A stretch of 64,000 nucleotides of DNA from Phocaeicola plebeius (GTDB lineage Bacteria > Bacteroidota > Bacteroidia > Bacteroidales > Bacteroidaceae), in contig NZ_QSQT01000010.1 of assembly GCF_003437535.1 (NCBI RefSeq), forward strand, positions 1 through 64,000, in the 5' to 3' direction. Position numbers and translations under genes: made by a program. Shown piece by piece: positions 11,850 through 20,615 of this stretch. Below the pieces are notes generated by a model, which searched no databases, was not told the origin of the DNA, and saw nothing but the letters and a program-made list of their open reading frames with translations. Each line of letters opens with the position of its first letter. Within the stretch, counting starts at the first letter, position 1.

Positions 11850-12926
11850 TTACTTCTTTTCTCCGCTGTGGCGGGCGGCTCTTTCGCGCATGATGCTGTC
11901 CGACCACTCCTGCAGGCGCTTGTATTCTTCTTCGGTGAGCCGCATGAACGAGCCGTGCTGCGGATGTTTCACGCCCTCCATGGTGACGGGGGAGTGGAAG
12001 TTGGAGAGTTTCTCGTCGGCCTGACAGATGCGGTATCTTTTGGGTTTGGAGGAGTATTCGATGTAGGCCACGCGCCAGGTAGAGTCGCCCACCAACTGGA
12101 AGGCAGAGCAGCCCTCACACTTTTTGTTGCCTTCAAACTTCACATAATCGTTTTCATCTTTTATTTTATAAAGACCGGTCAGTTTTGTAGCTGTAGCGGC
12201 AAAGATGCCGGGTGTACCTCCTTCTTTCTTGATGAGCATGTGATAGAGTCCGTCGGCCGGCACATAGTTAATGTCGGCATCGATGGTAGCATATCCCCAG
12301 TCCACCAGCAGGCGGGGTTTAGTGAGACGTGTAAAGGTGGCGTCGGCATAGGAATAGAACACGCGGTCGTACTGGTCTTCTGCCGGATTAAGCAGTGAAT
12401 AGTATATCATGTATCCGCCCTTCGTGCCATCAGTCCATACGTACGAAGGGTCCCAGAAAATTTGCGGTGCCCATACGCGTTTGATGGTGCTGTAGTCCTT
12501 ATAGACGTCGGGCGACTGAGGGTCACAGAAAATGTCCGGTCCCCGGCGGAAGTCGAAGGTGGTAGAAGTCCAGTGAATCAGGTCGTCACTTTTCAGCAGG
12601 TTGATGCCGTAGTTGAACCACGAGCGGCTCTTGGCGTTGCTCATGTCGGTAGTCACCATCAGATAGCCTTTTCCGTCGGACGTGCGGCAGATAAAGGCAT
12701 CGCGTGCTCCTCCCTCTATTTTTGACATTTCTTCTACATTGTATACGGGGTCGCCATCAATCAGGTCGTGAAAGTGTACGCCATCACGGCTCAGGGCGTA
12801 GGCCGTCCATTCTCCTCGTCCGCTCATGTGGCAGTACAAGTATCCGTAGTCTCCCTTTTGCAAGTTTTGTGCTCCGGCTCCCAGCGAAGCCAGTGCCAGC
12901 AGTGAAATTATCAGTTTCTTTTTCAT
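11850..12926 (-). CDS. Secreted GH43-like beta-propeller glycosidase
   Basis: 358 aa from the chosen start. A signal peptide is clear (MKKKLIISLLALASLGAGAQ), so it is periplasmic or surface-exposed. The body has five-bladed propeller features of GH43-type arabinosidases/xylosidases: GARDAF, VWAPQIFWDPS, ATIDADINYV and an acidic EGCSAFQL segment, plus repeated strands such as GYMIYYSLL. Substrate cannot be read from sequence. An upstream ATG (12944) is unlikely because the promoter at 12953-12983 would start RNA near 12946, leaving a short leader to 12926. Confidence 0.75.
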   Translation of the reverse strand: MKKKLIISLLALASLGAGAQNLQKGDYGYLYCHMSGRGEWTAYALSRDGVHFHDLIDGDPVYNVEEMSKIEGGARDAFICRTSDGKGYLMVTTDMSNAKSRSWFNYGINLLKSDDLIHWTSTTFDFRRGPDIFCDPQSPDVYKDYSTIKRVWAPQIFWDPSYVWTDGTKGGYMIYYSLLNPAEDQYDRVFYSYADATFTRLTKPRLLVDWGYATIDADINYVPADGLYHMLIKKEGGTPGIFAATATKLTGLYKIKDENDYVKFEGNKKCEGCSAFQLVGDSTWRVAYIEYSSKPKRYRICQADEKLSNFHSPVTMEGVKHPQHGSFMRLTEEEYKRLQEWSDSIMRERAARHSGEKK

Positions 12927-12952
12927 GGTAGTGTAATGTTTCATTTTGCGGG

Positions 12953-12983
12953 TAAAAGTAGAAAATCGGCAGAAGGCAGACAA
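12953..12983 (-). promoter_or_regulatory. Promoter of the GH43-like gene
   Basis: On the minus strand TTG (12983-12981), 20 bp, then TACTTTTA, one base off TAnnTTTG. Confidence 0.6.
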
Positions 12984-13096
12984 GGGACTATTGTACAAAT
13001 TACACGTAATAATGTGTCAAATGCTCCTGCGATGTAACGGAAACGGGTTGTACGGGCTGGAAAAATGTAGTTTCTCGGAAAAAAATCTCTTTTTTA

Positions 13097-13127
13097 TTTG
13101 GCTGTTTTCAAGAAAACAGTAATTTTG
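13097..13127 (+). promoter_or_regulatory. tRNA-Thr promoter
   Basis: TTTG, exactly 19 bp, TAATTTTG: a perfect Bacteroides promoter about 25 bp before the tRNA. The spacer holds the inverted repeat CTGTTTTC/GAAAACAG. Confidence 0.8.
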
Positions 13128-13151
13128 CAACCGTTTTCAACGAAACACGTT

Positions 13152-13226
13152 GCCGAAATAACTCAGTTGGTAGAGTAACTCATTCGTAATGAGTAAGTCG
13201 CGGGTTCGAGTCCCGCTTTCGGCTCC
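13152..13226 (+). tRNA. tRNA-Thr (anticodon CGT)
   Basis: A full cloverleaf: acceptor GCCGAAA/TTTCGGC, D arm, anticodon stem CTCAT/ATGAG around loop TCGTA, and a TTCGAGT T-loop. CCA is not encoded. Its 3' end lies 143 bp before an integrase start, so it is the likely attachment site of the prophage. Confidence 0.95.
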
Positions 13227-13231
13227 GACTT

Positions 13232-13267
13232 AAAACCGCTTATTACATTGTGAATTAGGCGGTTTTT
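13232..13267 (+). terminator. Terminator after tRNA-Thr
   Basis: AAAACCGC and GCGGTTTT form a stem followed by T residues. Confidence 0.75.
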
Positions 13268-13308
13268 CTATTTTCTACAGCTTATTACGATGATTAAAAA
13301 AAGGATTT

Positions 13309-13350
13309 GAATTGTAAATTTACAATTCTGTGAGTATCCCTGGAGTATCC
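13309..13350. promoter_or_regulatory. Palindrome and direct repeats before int
   Basis: A perfect 20-bp palindrome (13309-13328, half-site GAATTGTAAA) is followed by two direct repeats of GAGTATCC (13332 and 13343, 11 bp apart). They sit between tRNA and integrase and could be recombinase arm sites, excisionase sites or an int operator. Confidence 0.45.
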
Positions 13351-13368
13351 TTAAATTTTTTAATCATT

Positions 13369-14604
13369 ATGGCAACTCTATCACTTACCATTTTCAAGGC
13401 AAAAGCATTAAAAGACGGAAGACATAAGATAAGAATTGCACTCCGTCACAAGCATGAAACAACATATATCGTCACACGATTCATTATTTCAGAGAACCAG
13501 TTTAAGAACGGTCAGGTCGTGAAGCATCCAGAGGCATCTGCGATAAACCGGAAACTTAGGAACATCCTTGATGACCTTCAAGAGAAACTGGACTCAATAA
13601 AACATCTTGAACTTTATTCCTGCCGGCAAATTAAAGAAATCATTTCTACAGACAATCTTTCCGATGAGCAAACCTTTTCATCAGCATGTAGCAATTTTGT
13701 AGACTATCTCAAGTCTGAGGGAAGAGATTCATACGCATTATCTATTGAAAGGGTGGGGAGATATTTTCGTGACTTTGCAAGAGGTGACATACTTCTCTCT
13801 GATTTAACCCCGTCACTAGTCCAGAATTTTGCCGCATTCATACGGAAGCGGAAAGTGACTGAAACTACAGTAAACACAATGCTTGCCCAAATGAAATCTG
13901 TCGTCAATAGAGCGATAAGAGAGTGGAATATATCTTACGATATACATCCTTTTGTAACGACTAGAATATCTGCAGCCCCTATCAGGAAGCTTGATCTGAC
14001 AGTACAGAATTTTAACAAGATTCGTGAATCTTCACCAGAAAAGAGAAAGCTGATTATGGCACGTGACCTTTTTTGCCTTTCCTTTTACTTGGGAGGGATG
14101 AATCTTATAGACATTATGCAAACAGACTTTAGAAAAGATGTATTGGAATATTCACGCTCAAAGACTAAAGGGCGAATGCAGTCGGATAGTGTAATCACAT
14201 TTACAATACCGTCTCAAGCAAGAGAGATAATATGCAGGTGGATGGATAAAAGGACGGGGAAACTTGATTTTGGGTATAAATTCACATATCACAACTTTTC
14301 TCAGTATGTTACGTATTCTCTTGGAGATTTGGCTGAAGAGTTAAATATTGATGAACGTGTTACATTTTATTCGGCCCGCAAGTCTTTCGCTCAGTACGCC
14401 TCTGAAATAGGTATTCCTGACGGGATAATAGACTACTGCTTAGGCCACTCAGACAAATCAAAAGGAGTTATACGATACTACACCAAAGTCCGGCAGAAAC
14501 AGGCTGATATGGCCATATCTCGTGTGATTGATTACGTGAACAACCCGGAAAAGTACAAAGAATATATCGAACTGAGGTCTGATATTATGATGATGAGAGG
14601 GTAA
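13369..14604 (+). CDS. int: Prophage tyrosine recombinase (integrase)
   Basis: 411 aa. An N-terminal arm-binding segment (LSLTIFKAKALKDGRHK) and a SAM-like core-binding domain (about 100-200) precede the catalytic domain. Visible active-site residues are Arg in FYSARKSF, His in LGHSDKS and the nucleophile Tyr in IRYYTKV. The position usually held by the first Arg reads Gly (FYLGGMNLID), as I recall for other Bacteroidales relatives. The start at MATLSL is preferred over an upstream non-ATG extension. It should integrate and excise the prophage at the adjacent tRNA-Thr. Confidence 0.93.
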   Translation: MATLSLTIFKAKALKDGRHKIRIALRHKHETTYIVTRFIISENQFKNGQVVKHPEASAINRKLRNILDDLQEKLDSIKHLELYSCRQIKEIISTDNLSDEQTFSSACSNFVDYLKSEGRDSYALSIERVGRYFRDFARGDILLSDLTPSLVQNFAAFIRKRKVTETTVNTMLAQMKSVVNRAIREWNISYDIHPFVTTRISAAPIRKLDLTVQNFNKIRESSPEKRKLIMARDLFCLSFYLGGMNLIDIMQTDFRKDVLEYSRSKTKGRMQSDSVITFTIPSQAREIICRWMDKRTGKLDFGYKFTYHNFSQYVTYSLGDLAEELNIDERVTFYSARKSFAQYASEIGIPDGIIDYCLGHSDKSKGVIRYYTKVRQKQADMAISRVIDYVNNPEKYKEYIELRSDIMMMRG

Positions 14605-14631
14605 TTTGTCTGACACTTTATCTGTTATGTT

Positions 14632-14898
14632 ATGTATGAGGCAATGGAGCCACTACATAATATTTATTGTAATATGAAAAGAATTATCAACAAATGCCCA
14701 TGCTCGTTAGAAGCTTGGGTTGGGGCAGATGAACCTGTCTTTAGCGAACAGAATCTTTACTTCTCTCGTAAGGTTGAAGTGAAGGAGTATTTATACAAGA
14801 GACTCCAAAAGTACAAAGGCGAAATGGTGGAGTGCTATGTATATCAATTTTACAAGGGTAAACCGCGTGAAGTGCTTGTATCTTTTAATGTAAAATAG
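14632..14898 (+). CDS. Small hypothetical protein after integrase
   Basis: 88 aa, not recognised; a core AWVGADEPVF is followed by a basic beta/alpha segment. An internal ATG at 14674 (MKRIINKC) is an equally possible start and neither has a clear Shine-Dalgarno. It is 28 bp downstream of int and followed by a strong terminator, so it may be co-transcribed with int, for example as an accessory or excision factor (inference from position only). Confidence 0.55.
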   Translation: MYEAMEPLHNIYCNMKRIINKCPCSLEAWVGADEPVFSEQNLYFSRKVEVKEYLYKRLQKYKGEMVECYVYQFYKGKPREVLVSFNVK

Positions 14899-14916
14899 CC
14901 TAAAGTATAAGTCAAT

Positions 14917-14953
14917 AAAAGCCCCTTCCGGATATTAATCTGGTTGGGGCTTT
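14917..14953 (+). terminator. Terminator of the int transcript
   Basis: AAAGCCCC and GGGGCTTT form an 8-bp stem. It closes the plus-strand int unit. Confidence 0.8.
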
Positions 14954-15106
14954 CGTTTGCAATAAAAGCAAACTTCTACACTGCAAAGATGTATATAATT
15001 TCCCAGAAAAGTTGTATATAATTATTGGAAAATATTGTATATCAGAATGGCTACAATCTTAAATTTAAAACATAGTAATTACAATGTAAGTATTTATATG
15101 TAAGCA

Positions 15107-16186
15107 CTAATCATTTTTTATATCTATGGATTTATATAATCTGCTTAGAAACTCATAAGATACATATTCGTTCTTAACTGGATTTTGTTGTAAAGTTGAA
15201 GGGAAACTTATGTATTCCATACGTGATATATTATTTATATTTTCTTTCAATCTTATATCTTTTAGTTCAAGGTTATTGAATAAATCTGCATCTAAATATA
15301 ATTGTCGGGTTTTGTTGTTTGACAAAGAACTAAAAGAGTTAAAGAATAAAAGTACGAGTTCATCTTTTGATAATTGAGCACGGAATATATCTGAATACTT
15401 TTTAGGATAGTTGAATCCTGAGACCATTTCCAGAATATAATAAGCGTTTCTAAAATATGTACCAAGTTGATTTATATATTTAGAAAAACAAAAGTCAGCA
15501 GTTTTCGATATAGCTTCTATTATTGGTTTAAAGTTATTCTGTTTAAGATAAGTTCTTATAGCTATTAAGCAAATATAATCGTATGTATTTAAATTAATAG
15601 GTATTTGATTAACAACGCCTCCAGATTTACTCCAATTATATCCGTTATAAATATTATTTATAGCAATTGCTAAATAATTGTATGAAGAATACCATTGTAT
15701 TGTAGATCTATTTGATGGAATGATTTCTTTTGCGAATTCCTCTTTGGATAAATAGTTTGGTATATTATTTCTTATTTCTACGTAAAATATACAACATAAT
15801 TCAAAAGTTATTTGTTGATAAGTCTTTTCAGTAGTACAAAATTCCTCATATTGAATAATGTTCCAATCATGAAGTGTTTTATCATATTTCCAATCTATTT
15901 TTTTTACACGTAATGAATCACGATAAGAAATGAATATTTTAAGCATTTCAAAGAATGTAGATCTTTCCTCACTATTCAAAAACTGCTGTTTATTTTGTTT
16001 TGATGTGTATAATACTCCGATAAATGCTATTAACCCTGTAATAGCTCCAAGGATACTTCCAAAATCACCCCAATGAAATTTACTCCTTTCTGAAATAAAA
16101 AAACAGCATAAAATAGAGAATGCTATTATTGATATGGTAATTATCCATGATCTTTCATTTTTTATATACTTCTTCAATCTTCTCAT
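15107..16186 (-). CDS. putAbiC-type phage abortive-infection membrane protein
   Basis: 359 aa. Two N-terminal membrane segments (ITISIIAFSILCCFF and ILGAITGLIAFIGVLYT) precede a cytoplasmic part that starts with FFEMLKIFISYRDS. A C-terminal YFRNAYYILEMV and YSDIFRAQLSKDELVLLFFN block matches my memory of the putative phage abortive infection family (putAbiC, PF16872). It is very AT-rich and stands alone between int and the lysis genes, typical of a lysogenic-conversion gene. Its likely role is excluding other phages; the mechanism is unknown. Confidence 0.72.
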   Translation of the reverse strand: MRRLKKYIKNERSWIITISIIAFSILCCFFISERSKFHWGDFGSILGAITGLIAFIGVLYTSKQNKQQFLNSEERSTFFEMLKIFISYRDSLRVKKIDWKYDKTLHDWNIIQYEEFCTTEKTYQQITFELCCIFYVEIRNNIPNYLSKEEFAKEIIPSNRSTIQWYSSYNYLAIAINNIYNGYNWSKSGGVVNQIPINLNTYDYICLIAIRTYLKQNNFKPIIEAISKTADFCFSKYINQLGTYFRNAYYILEMVSGFNYPKKYSDIFRAQLSKDELVLLFFNSFSSLSNNKTRQLYLDADLFNNLELKDIRLKENINNISRMEYISFPSTLQQNPVKNEYVSYEFLSRLYKSIDIKND

Positions 16187-16187
16187 A

Positions 16188-16228
16188 ATTTGTAGTTTAA
16201 TGTATTTTCCGCATTAACTACAAATATA
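16188..16228 (-). promoter_or_regulatory. Promoter and operator-like dyad of the putAbiC gene
   Basis: The minus-strand -7 box TATATTTG lies at 16221-16228. A perfect 10-bp inverted repeat (ATTTGTAGTT, 16188-16197 with 16216-16225) spans from inside the -7 box to the start codon. It could be a repressor operator or a 5'-UTR hairpin. Confidence 0.5.
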
Positions 16229-16723
16229 CTACTTCTTGAATATTTTAAGCACCAATAATCCTATTATCACTATAATTACAATAAATGAGAGTTCACCAAG
16301 TCTAATTTTTATCTTTTGATATAAAGTAAGTTCCTTTTCTACTGGGTAAGGAACTTTTTCCTTTTTGGAAACAACCACTTCCTTCGCTGGAAGGTAAACC
16401 GTATCCGGCTGAGTTTTCATCTTCGCCAGTAGATTACCTAGGCTATCAATGGTAAGCTGCGCCTGAGCGTTCTTACTGTTTGCGATGTCCAACCATTTCA
16501 GTACGACCTTCCCGTTCTCGTCGCACTCTAACAACGCCCGGATGGTGGCACTGTCAGGAGGGATCTGTACTTCAACCAATTTCTCTATTACCACGCTATC
16601 AGCTTTGGTTTCAACCGGAACATACTTCACTGTCTGGCAGGAATAAATGAGAACGAGGCACATAAATGGAGCCAGCGTAATACACCAGCTCACCTTATCC
16701 ATTATGTATTCGTATAACTTCAT
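16229..16723 (-). CDS. Putative unimolecular spanin-like lipoprotein
   Basis: 164 aa. A hydrophobic N terminus ends in a possible lipobox (LIYSC at about residue 29). A charged periplasmic region (30-140) follows and a strong C-terminal transmembrane helix (FIVIIVIIGLLVLKIF) ends in KK. An outer-membrane lipoprotein with a C-terminal inner-membrane anchor is the layout of u-spanins, which fuse the two membranes at lysis. The start overlaps the stop of the upstream amidase gene (ATGA), supporting a lysis role. Rz-like or unrelated membrane proteins remain possible. Confidence 0.5.
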   Translation of the reverse strand: MKLYEYIMDKVSWCITLAPFMCLVLIYSCQTVKYVPVETKADSVVIEKLVEVQIPPDSATIRALLECDENGKVVLKWLDIANSKNAQAQLTIDSLGNLLAKMKTQPDTVYLPAKEVVVSKKEKVPYPVEKELTLYQKIKIRLGELSFIVIIVIIGLLVLKIFKK

Positions 16724-17211
16724 GGCTTCACAACGATTTCAGGGACAAAAGGATATTCGCTCCGCACATCGAAGCAAGGACACATCTTCGTCCACTCTTC
16801 AGGTTCCACGATACCATCACCGTCCAGGTCAGGCGATGTGTCACGATGCCCCAGCACCTCGACAATCTGGTACTTTCCGCAAAGCTCCTTAATCAGTTTG
16901 GCTAACGCTTTCTTCTGTTCCGGTGTTCGGGTGTCAGCTGCCTTACCGTGCGCGTCCAGACCGCCCACATAGCAGATACCAATTGAATGTTTGTTGTACG
17001 ACACACCTGAGAATCCCTTGCTATTACAGTGCGCCCCGTCAATAGTGAGCGAACGGCCAACTTCTACCGTACCATCCAGCCGGATAACGTAGTTGTACCC
17101 AATACACTGAAAGCCACGGGATACGTGCATCTGATTAATCTCCTTTTTACCTATGTCCAGCCCGGCACGTGTGGCTGAGCAGTGAATTATTATTGAATCT
17201 ATTTTGTTCAT
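16720..17211 (-). CDS. Phage endolysin, N-acetylmuramoyl-L-alanine amidase
   Basis: 163 aa, Amidase_2/T7-lysozyme family, cleaving the amide between MurNAc and L-Ala in peptidoglycan. Zinc ligands are visible: His in IIHCSAT, His in LGHRDTSPD and Cys in CPCFDV. There is no signal peptide, so it depends on the holin to cross the inner membrane. ATG 17211 is preferred over an upstream TTG because the protein begins directly with the first amidase strand. Confidence 0.92.
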   Translation of the reverse strand: MNKIDSIIIHCSATRAGLDIGKKEINQMHVSRGFQCIGYNYVIRLDGTVEVGRSLTIDGAHCNSKGFSGVSYNKHSIGICYVGGLDAHGKAADTRTPEQKKALAKLIKELCGKYQIVEVLGHRDTSPDLDGDGIVEPEEWTKMCPCFDVRSEYPFVPEIVVKP

Positions 17212-17278
17212 AATAAAATTACATCTATATTTGTGGAGTTCTGCCAATGGTAGGATGGTTAATAAAAAATTTATTACA

Positions 17279-17298
17279 AGGAGTGCAGTGGCACTCCT
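17279..17298. terminator. Hairpin before the endolysin gene
   Basis: AGGAGTGC and GCACTCCT flank a 4-nt loop. U-richness follows mainly on the plus side, so it may be a weak terminator or mRNA-stability element for the minus-strand late transcript. Confidence 0.4.
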
Positions 17299-17311
17299 AT
17301 TTTATTTTAGT

Positions 17312-17527
17312 TCAGTTTCTTTTCTTCAGCACGCTAATCCGTTTCCCGTCTTTGAAATACATTCGTGACATGTTCTTATCACGAACAAATCTTCTGTCCA
17401 TCGAAAAATATCCATGCTTCCCGTCACTGAATACCGCCCTTTCGCCGGTCTTAAAGCGAACCGGCATATTAGGCAGTCCATTATTCATGGCCGCCAGTAT
17501 AAGCAATCTGCGTCTTAACAAACTCAT
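17312..17527 (-). CDS. Small basic hypothetical phage protein
   Basis: 71 aa, rich in Arg and Lys, with RFKTGERAVFSDGKHGYFSMDRRFV. It starts inside the stop of the upstream tail gene (4-nt overlap), which supports translation. Not recognised. Confidence 0.6.
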   Translation of the reverse strand: MSLLRRRLLILAAMNNGLPNMPVRFKTGERAVFSDGKHGYFSMDRRFVRDKNMSRMYFKDGKRISVLKKRN

Positions 17528-17949
17528 AAAGCACCTCCCATCACAGCTATATTATTAAGAATACTTACCTGATACGTCCTGTTGGCCCTGACAACACTGC
17601 TTCCTATCCATTTCACACCTTCAGGAAGATTCAGGACGGTAGGCGTAACACCACTTGAAAACTGGAACATGTACTCATTGGCAATGCCTGGAAAGCCTTT
17701 TCCAAATGTGACGTTAAGTACGGATACTTCTCCGAACACATGGAACACGTTCGGAAGAAGCTCGGCACTGACCTCGCCCGTACCAGCATTCACGCTGGAT
17801 ATGCAGCCATTGCCATAATATTCCCCATGGGTATAGATAGCCCGTATCTCCTTGATGTAGGAAACGGAATCAGGCAATATGTTACCGGCTTCCAGTTCTT
17901 TCTTGAAGGTGGCATATTTCAAATAATTGTTGAATCTCTTTTTCGCCAT
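17524..17949 (-). CDS. Phage tail-tip or fibre-associated protein
   Basis: 141 aa from MAKKRFNNYL. It carries IKEIRAIYTHGEYYGNG, a motif I associate with Bacteroides phage fibre proteins, followed by beta-strand-rich sequence. An upstream extension would cross a strong GC hairpin, so the later ATG is chosen. Function is inferred from position after the long fibre gene. Confidence 0.6.
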   Translation of the reverse strand: MAKKRFNNYLKYATFKKELEAGNILPDSVSYIKEIRAIYTHGEYYGNGCISSVNAGTGEVSAELLPNVFHVFGEVSVLNVTFGKGFPGIANEYMFQFSSGVTPTVLNLPEGVKWIGSSVVRANRTYQVSILNNIAVMGGAL

Positions 17950-17964
17950 GTCATTGGGATTTAT

Positions 17965-17989
17965 GGGGGGCTCCGATACAAAGCCCCCC
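17965..17989. repeat. GC-rich hairpin between fibre genes
   Basis: A perfect 8-bp stem, GGGGGGCT/AGCCCCCC, with a 9-nt loop. No U tract follows on the minus strand, so it is probably an RNA processing or stability element rather than a terminator. Confidence 0.5.
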
Positions 17990-17997
17990 ACATGTTA

Positions 17998-20112
17998 TTA
18001 CTCGGTTTCCTCATTCCATGCAAACGCATCGTCAAGATCCTGTTTAGTGGCATACTGCTTCAGAGTCTCGTTCGTTGCATAGCTGGTCAGTTCAGCCTTG
18101 GTCGCATAAGTGGAGGAAAGCCCTTCGATAGCCTCACTCAGTGCGGCTTTTGTGGCATAGGTGTTCGCCACATCTACAGCCTTGGCATATCCAGCCAAAT
18201 CCTCTTCGGTAAGAAATCCTTCGAGGTCAGCTTTCTTTGCATACGCTGTCAAATCGACCGTACCACCCAAGGAATCCCAGTTGGTTTCCACACTTGCCTG
18301 ATTGGCCGTTTCTCCGATGTAGACGAAGTTCGTTTCAGCCGGATATTTCTTGCCGTTCAGGGTAACTTCTGCCGTAACGTTATATACGTGGCCTTTCGAT
18401 ACAGAAGCCACCCCTTTCAGGGCACTAAGGTCTGCCAGAGTACCCTTTGGCACATATACGGCACCAAGCGCGTTGACCTTGTTTGTCAGTGTGTCAACCA
18501 GACCTTTCAGAACTTTACCCTGCTCGGCGGAAAGTGCCTTATTAGTCCCGCCCGTTGTGAGGTCATTGATAATCTGGATGAGTGTCTGTGCACCAACGTC
18601 AAGACGAATCCATCCGCCATAATCAGCCTGGGTAATCTTTGTCATGTCCTTCAGGACATACAGAGCCGGTTTGCCGTCCCCGTTATCTCCAACAACGACC
18701 AACATGCCGTTATAAGTATTCTTTCCTGAATAGGTAGCTGCGGCAATAAGGTCTGTCTTGTTTGGAACAAGCTGACGGGCATCCAGTGGCGCCTGTCCTC
18801 CAGGCTCAAAGTTCACGGCAAAGGAAGCAATACCCGCAGGACGGTTTCCTGTTGTCGAAGCCATCGGCATGACATTGTTCATCGGCATGGCAAAGGGAAC
18901 TTCACGGCTGTTTCGTGCAAGCATGGCTATCACTTCATCCGTAATTTCCTCGCCATTATATGTGTCCGGCTCGTCTACAAGTTTTTTTCCGGCATCGGAA
19001 ACTGTGAAGCGAAGTTGTAATGCACCGGACATGGCACCTGTCGTTGTCAGCTTCTTGTATGCAATCTGAACACTTTGTACGGTCTTGTTTCCTGCATCAG
19101 ATACGGTGTACTTGTCCGTTCCGAAGACTTCCCACTTTCCGGACACCGTATTATAGAACTCGACTTTTGATACATTCTTTTCTGAAGGGAAGTAGAATTC
19201 AAGGCGGGTTCCGGTTGCTGCTTCAGAAGCAAACTTCGCTCCAATTAATGTATCAGTCCATTTCTGCAGCGGAAGCTTTGTATCTGGAGCTGCGGCAGAC
19301 GGGAAATTGGTATCTCCGGCAGAGGTAGAAGCTGAAGAACCATTACAGTAAAACGGATAGGTACCATAAAGGTAGACAGCACCTGATTTCACAGTACCTT
19401 CAGGAAGCGGATTAGGGGACACGGTCGCCTTGTTTCCTTTTGAAGTGAGCAAGGTGTCACCTGCGCCATGATGAGCCTGGTAATTGTACTGCATCGTACC
19501 GAGTGTAACTTTCGTCGGCAATGTCTTGTTGCTTGTACTGTTTCCTACATAGATGAAAGACTGGTCATCGGAGATAAGTTCTCCTGCACGGTTCTTGTTT
19601 GCCTGGCCAACAACCGTACAATTACCACGGTTAAATCCTGTCTGAATCTGTTCTGAGGTAGGTGCGCTTTCACCAACCTCCAGAATCTTGTTGGCGGTAA
19701 AAGGAGACTTGAATGATATTGTTGCACTTGGTGCCTGTACCGTCGGCTGGATTTCCTCAAAGAGAATATCCTCGAAAATCTGGCTCAGCGTCTTTGTCTT
19801 CAAGGTCTCGACCTTTGTCCCAGCCGGAAGACCTCCCAGTTTCGAAGGAGTGGCAAGGCTGTCTGGCAATGATGTCTTGAACCTGATGAGTTCCGTCAGA
19901 TCATATTCGGTCTTGCCTAATGATTTGGTAACGATAAGTTTATTGCTGCCTTTGTCAAAACTGACATCTGTGACACCGCTTCCTCCATAATTCACACCGT
20001 TCATCAACAGTTCTTTGGTGTCGGTTGCAAAATAGATAGCATCCAGATGTTTTGACGCTGCATCATAACGGGCCTTTAAGCCCCTGTAGAATTTTAATTT
20101 TGTTGTTGCCAT
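17998..20112 (-). CDS. Phage tail fibre-like protein
   Basis: 704 aa. The N terminus has a short beta module with IYFATDTKELLMNG. The middle is Ser/Thr/Gly-rich beta sequence. The C-terminal 90 residues contain repeated YATK.(A/E)L units (LAGYAKAVD, TYATKAALS, TYATKAELT, QYATKQDL) typical of trimeric fibre shafts. It probably forms part of the receptor-binding apparatus. It is followed by a second fibre-associated gene and preceded by a baseplate-like gene. Confidence 0.75.
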   Translation of the reverse strand: MATTKLKFYRGLKARYDAASKHLDAIYFATDTKELLMNGVNYGGSGVTDVSFDKGSNKLIVTKSLGKTEYDLTELIRFKTSLPDSLATPSKLGGLPAGTKVETLKTKTLSQIFEDILFEEIQPTVQAPSATISFKSPFTANKILEVGESAPTSEQIQTGFNRGNCTVVGQANKNRAGELISDDQSFIYVGNSTSNKTLPTKVTLGTMQYNYQAHHGAGDTLLTSKGNKATVSPNPLPEGTVKSGAVYLYGTYPFYCNGSSASTSAGDTNFPSAAAPDTKLPLQKWTDTLIGAKFASEAATGTRLEFYFPSEKNVSKVEFYNTVSGKWEVFGTDKYTVSDAGNKTVQSVQIAYKKLTTTGAMSGALQLRFTVSDAGKKLVDEPDTYNGEEITDEVIAMLARNSREVPFAMPMNNVMPMASTTGNRPAGIASFAVNFEPGGQAPLDARQLVPNKTDLIAAATYSGKNTYNGMLVVVGDNGDGKPALYVLKDMTKITQADYGGWIRLDVGAQTLIQIINDLTTGGTNKALSAEQGKVLKGLVDTLTNKVNALGAVYVPKGTLADLSALKGVASVSKGHVYNVTAEVTLNGKKYPAETNFVYIGETANQASVETNWDSLGGTVDLTAYAKKADLEGFLTEEDLAGYAKAVDVANTYATKAALSEAIEGLSSTYATKAELTSYATNETLKQYATKQDLDDAFAWNEETE

Positions 20113-20124
20113 AAAAGTCTGATT

Positions 20125-20610
20125 TTAACTGTTTGTTTCTTCATTCCATACTGCTTCTGTTATCTCCTCCCATTCTCCATCCTTCCGGCCGTATATCTTC
20201 CCGTCTTTTGGCGCATCAGGAATGGGAATGCTTCCACCGGTTGATATGTCAATGGAAGAAGCACCAAGGTTGACGGTGGCCATTTCAAGGTTAGGGACAC
20301 TTATGCTGTCCTCTTCACAAGTTGTTGCAACAAGCCTGAAAGCCTCACACATGTCAACGGCAGTCTGTCCTTCCTTACCATAGTTCTCCCACAAAGTCAG
20401 CGAATACGTACCAAGGTGTTTGTGGTCCGTTCCATGAAAAGTAAATTTCAGCTTGTTTCCCTGGTATATCTCAAAATGGAAATCGAGAAATCTGCCTAGA
20501 GGATTCTTCAGCATGAGTTTCAAGTCCCTTCCTTCCAGTGGAACAGGCTCCTTGTTCGTGAGTATCTGCCAGGTGAAGTATATATCTTTCCCTATCCTTA
20601 TCTTTCTCAT
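20125..20610 (-). CDS. Baseplate upper-like structural protein
   Basis: 161 aa. The N-terminal half (DIYFTWQILTNKEPVPLEGR, then strands) resembles the N-terminal domain of baseplate upper proteins. The C-terminal part is a linker with DGKIYGRKDGEWEEI. Acidic C termini ending in WNEET are shared with the neighbouring fibre protein (FAWNEETE), suggesting assembly together. Family assignment is tentative. Confidence 0.55.
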   Translation of the reverse strand: MRKIRIGKDIYFTWQILTNKEPVPLEGRDLKLMLKNPLGRFLDFHFEIYQGNKLKFTFHGTDHKHLGTYSLTLWENYGKEGQTAVDMCEAFRLVATTCEEDSISVPNLEMATVNLGASSIDISTGGSIPIPDAPKDGKIYGRKDGEWEEITEAVWNEETNS

Positions 20611-20615
20611 ATCAA

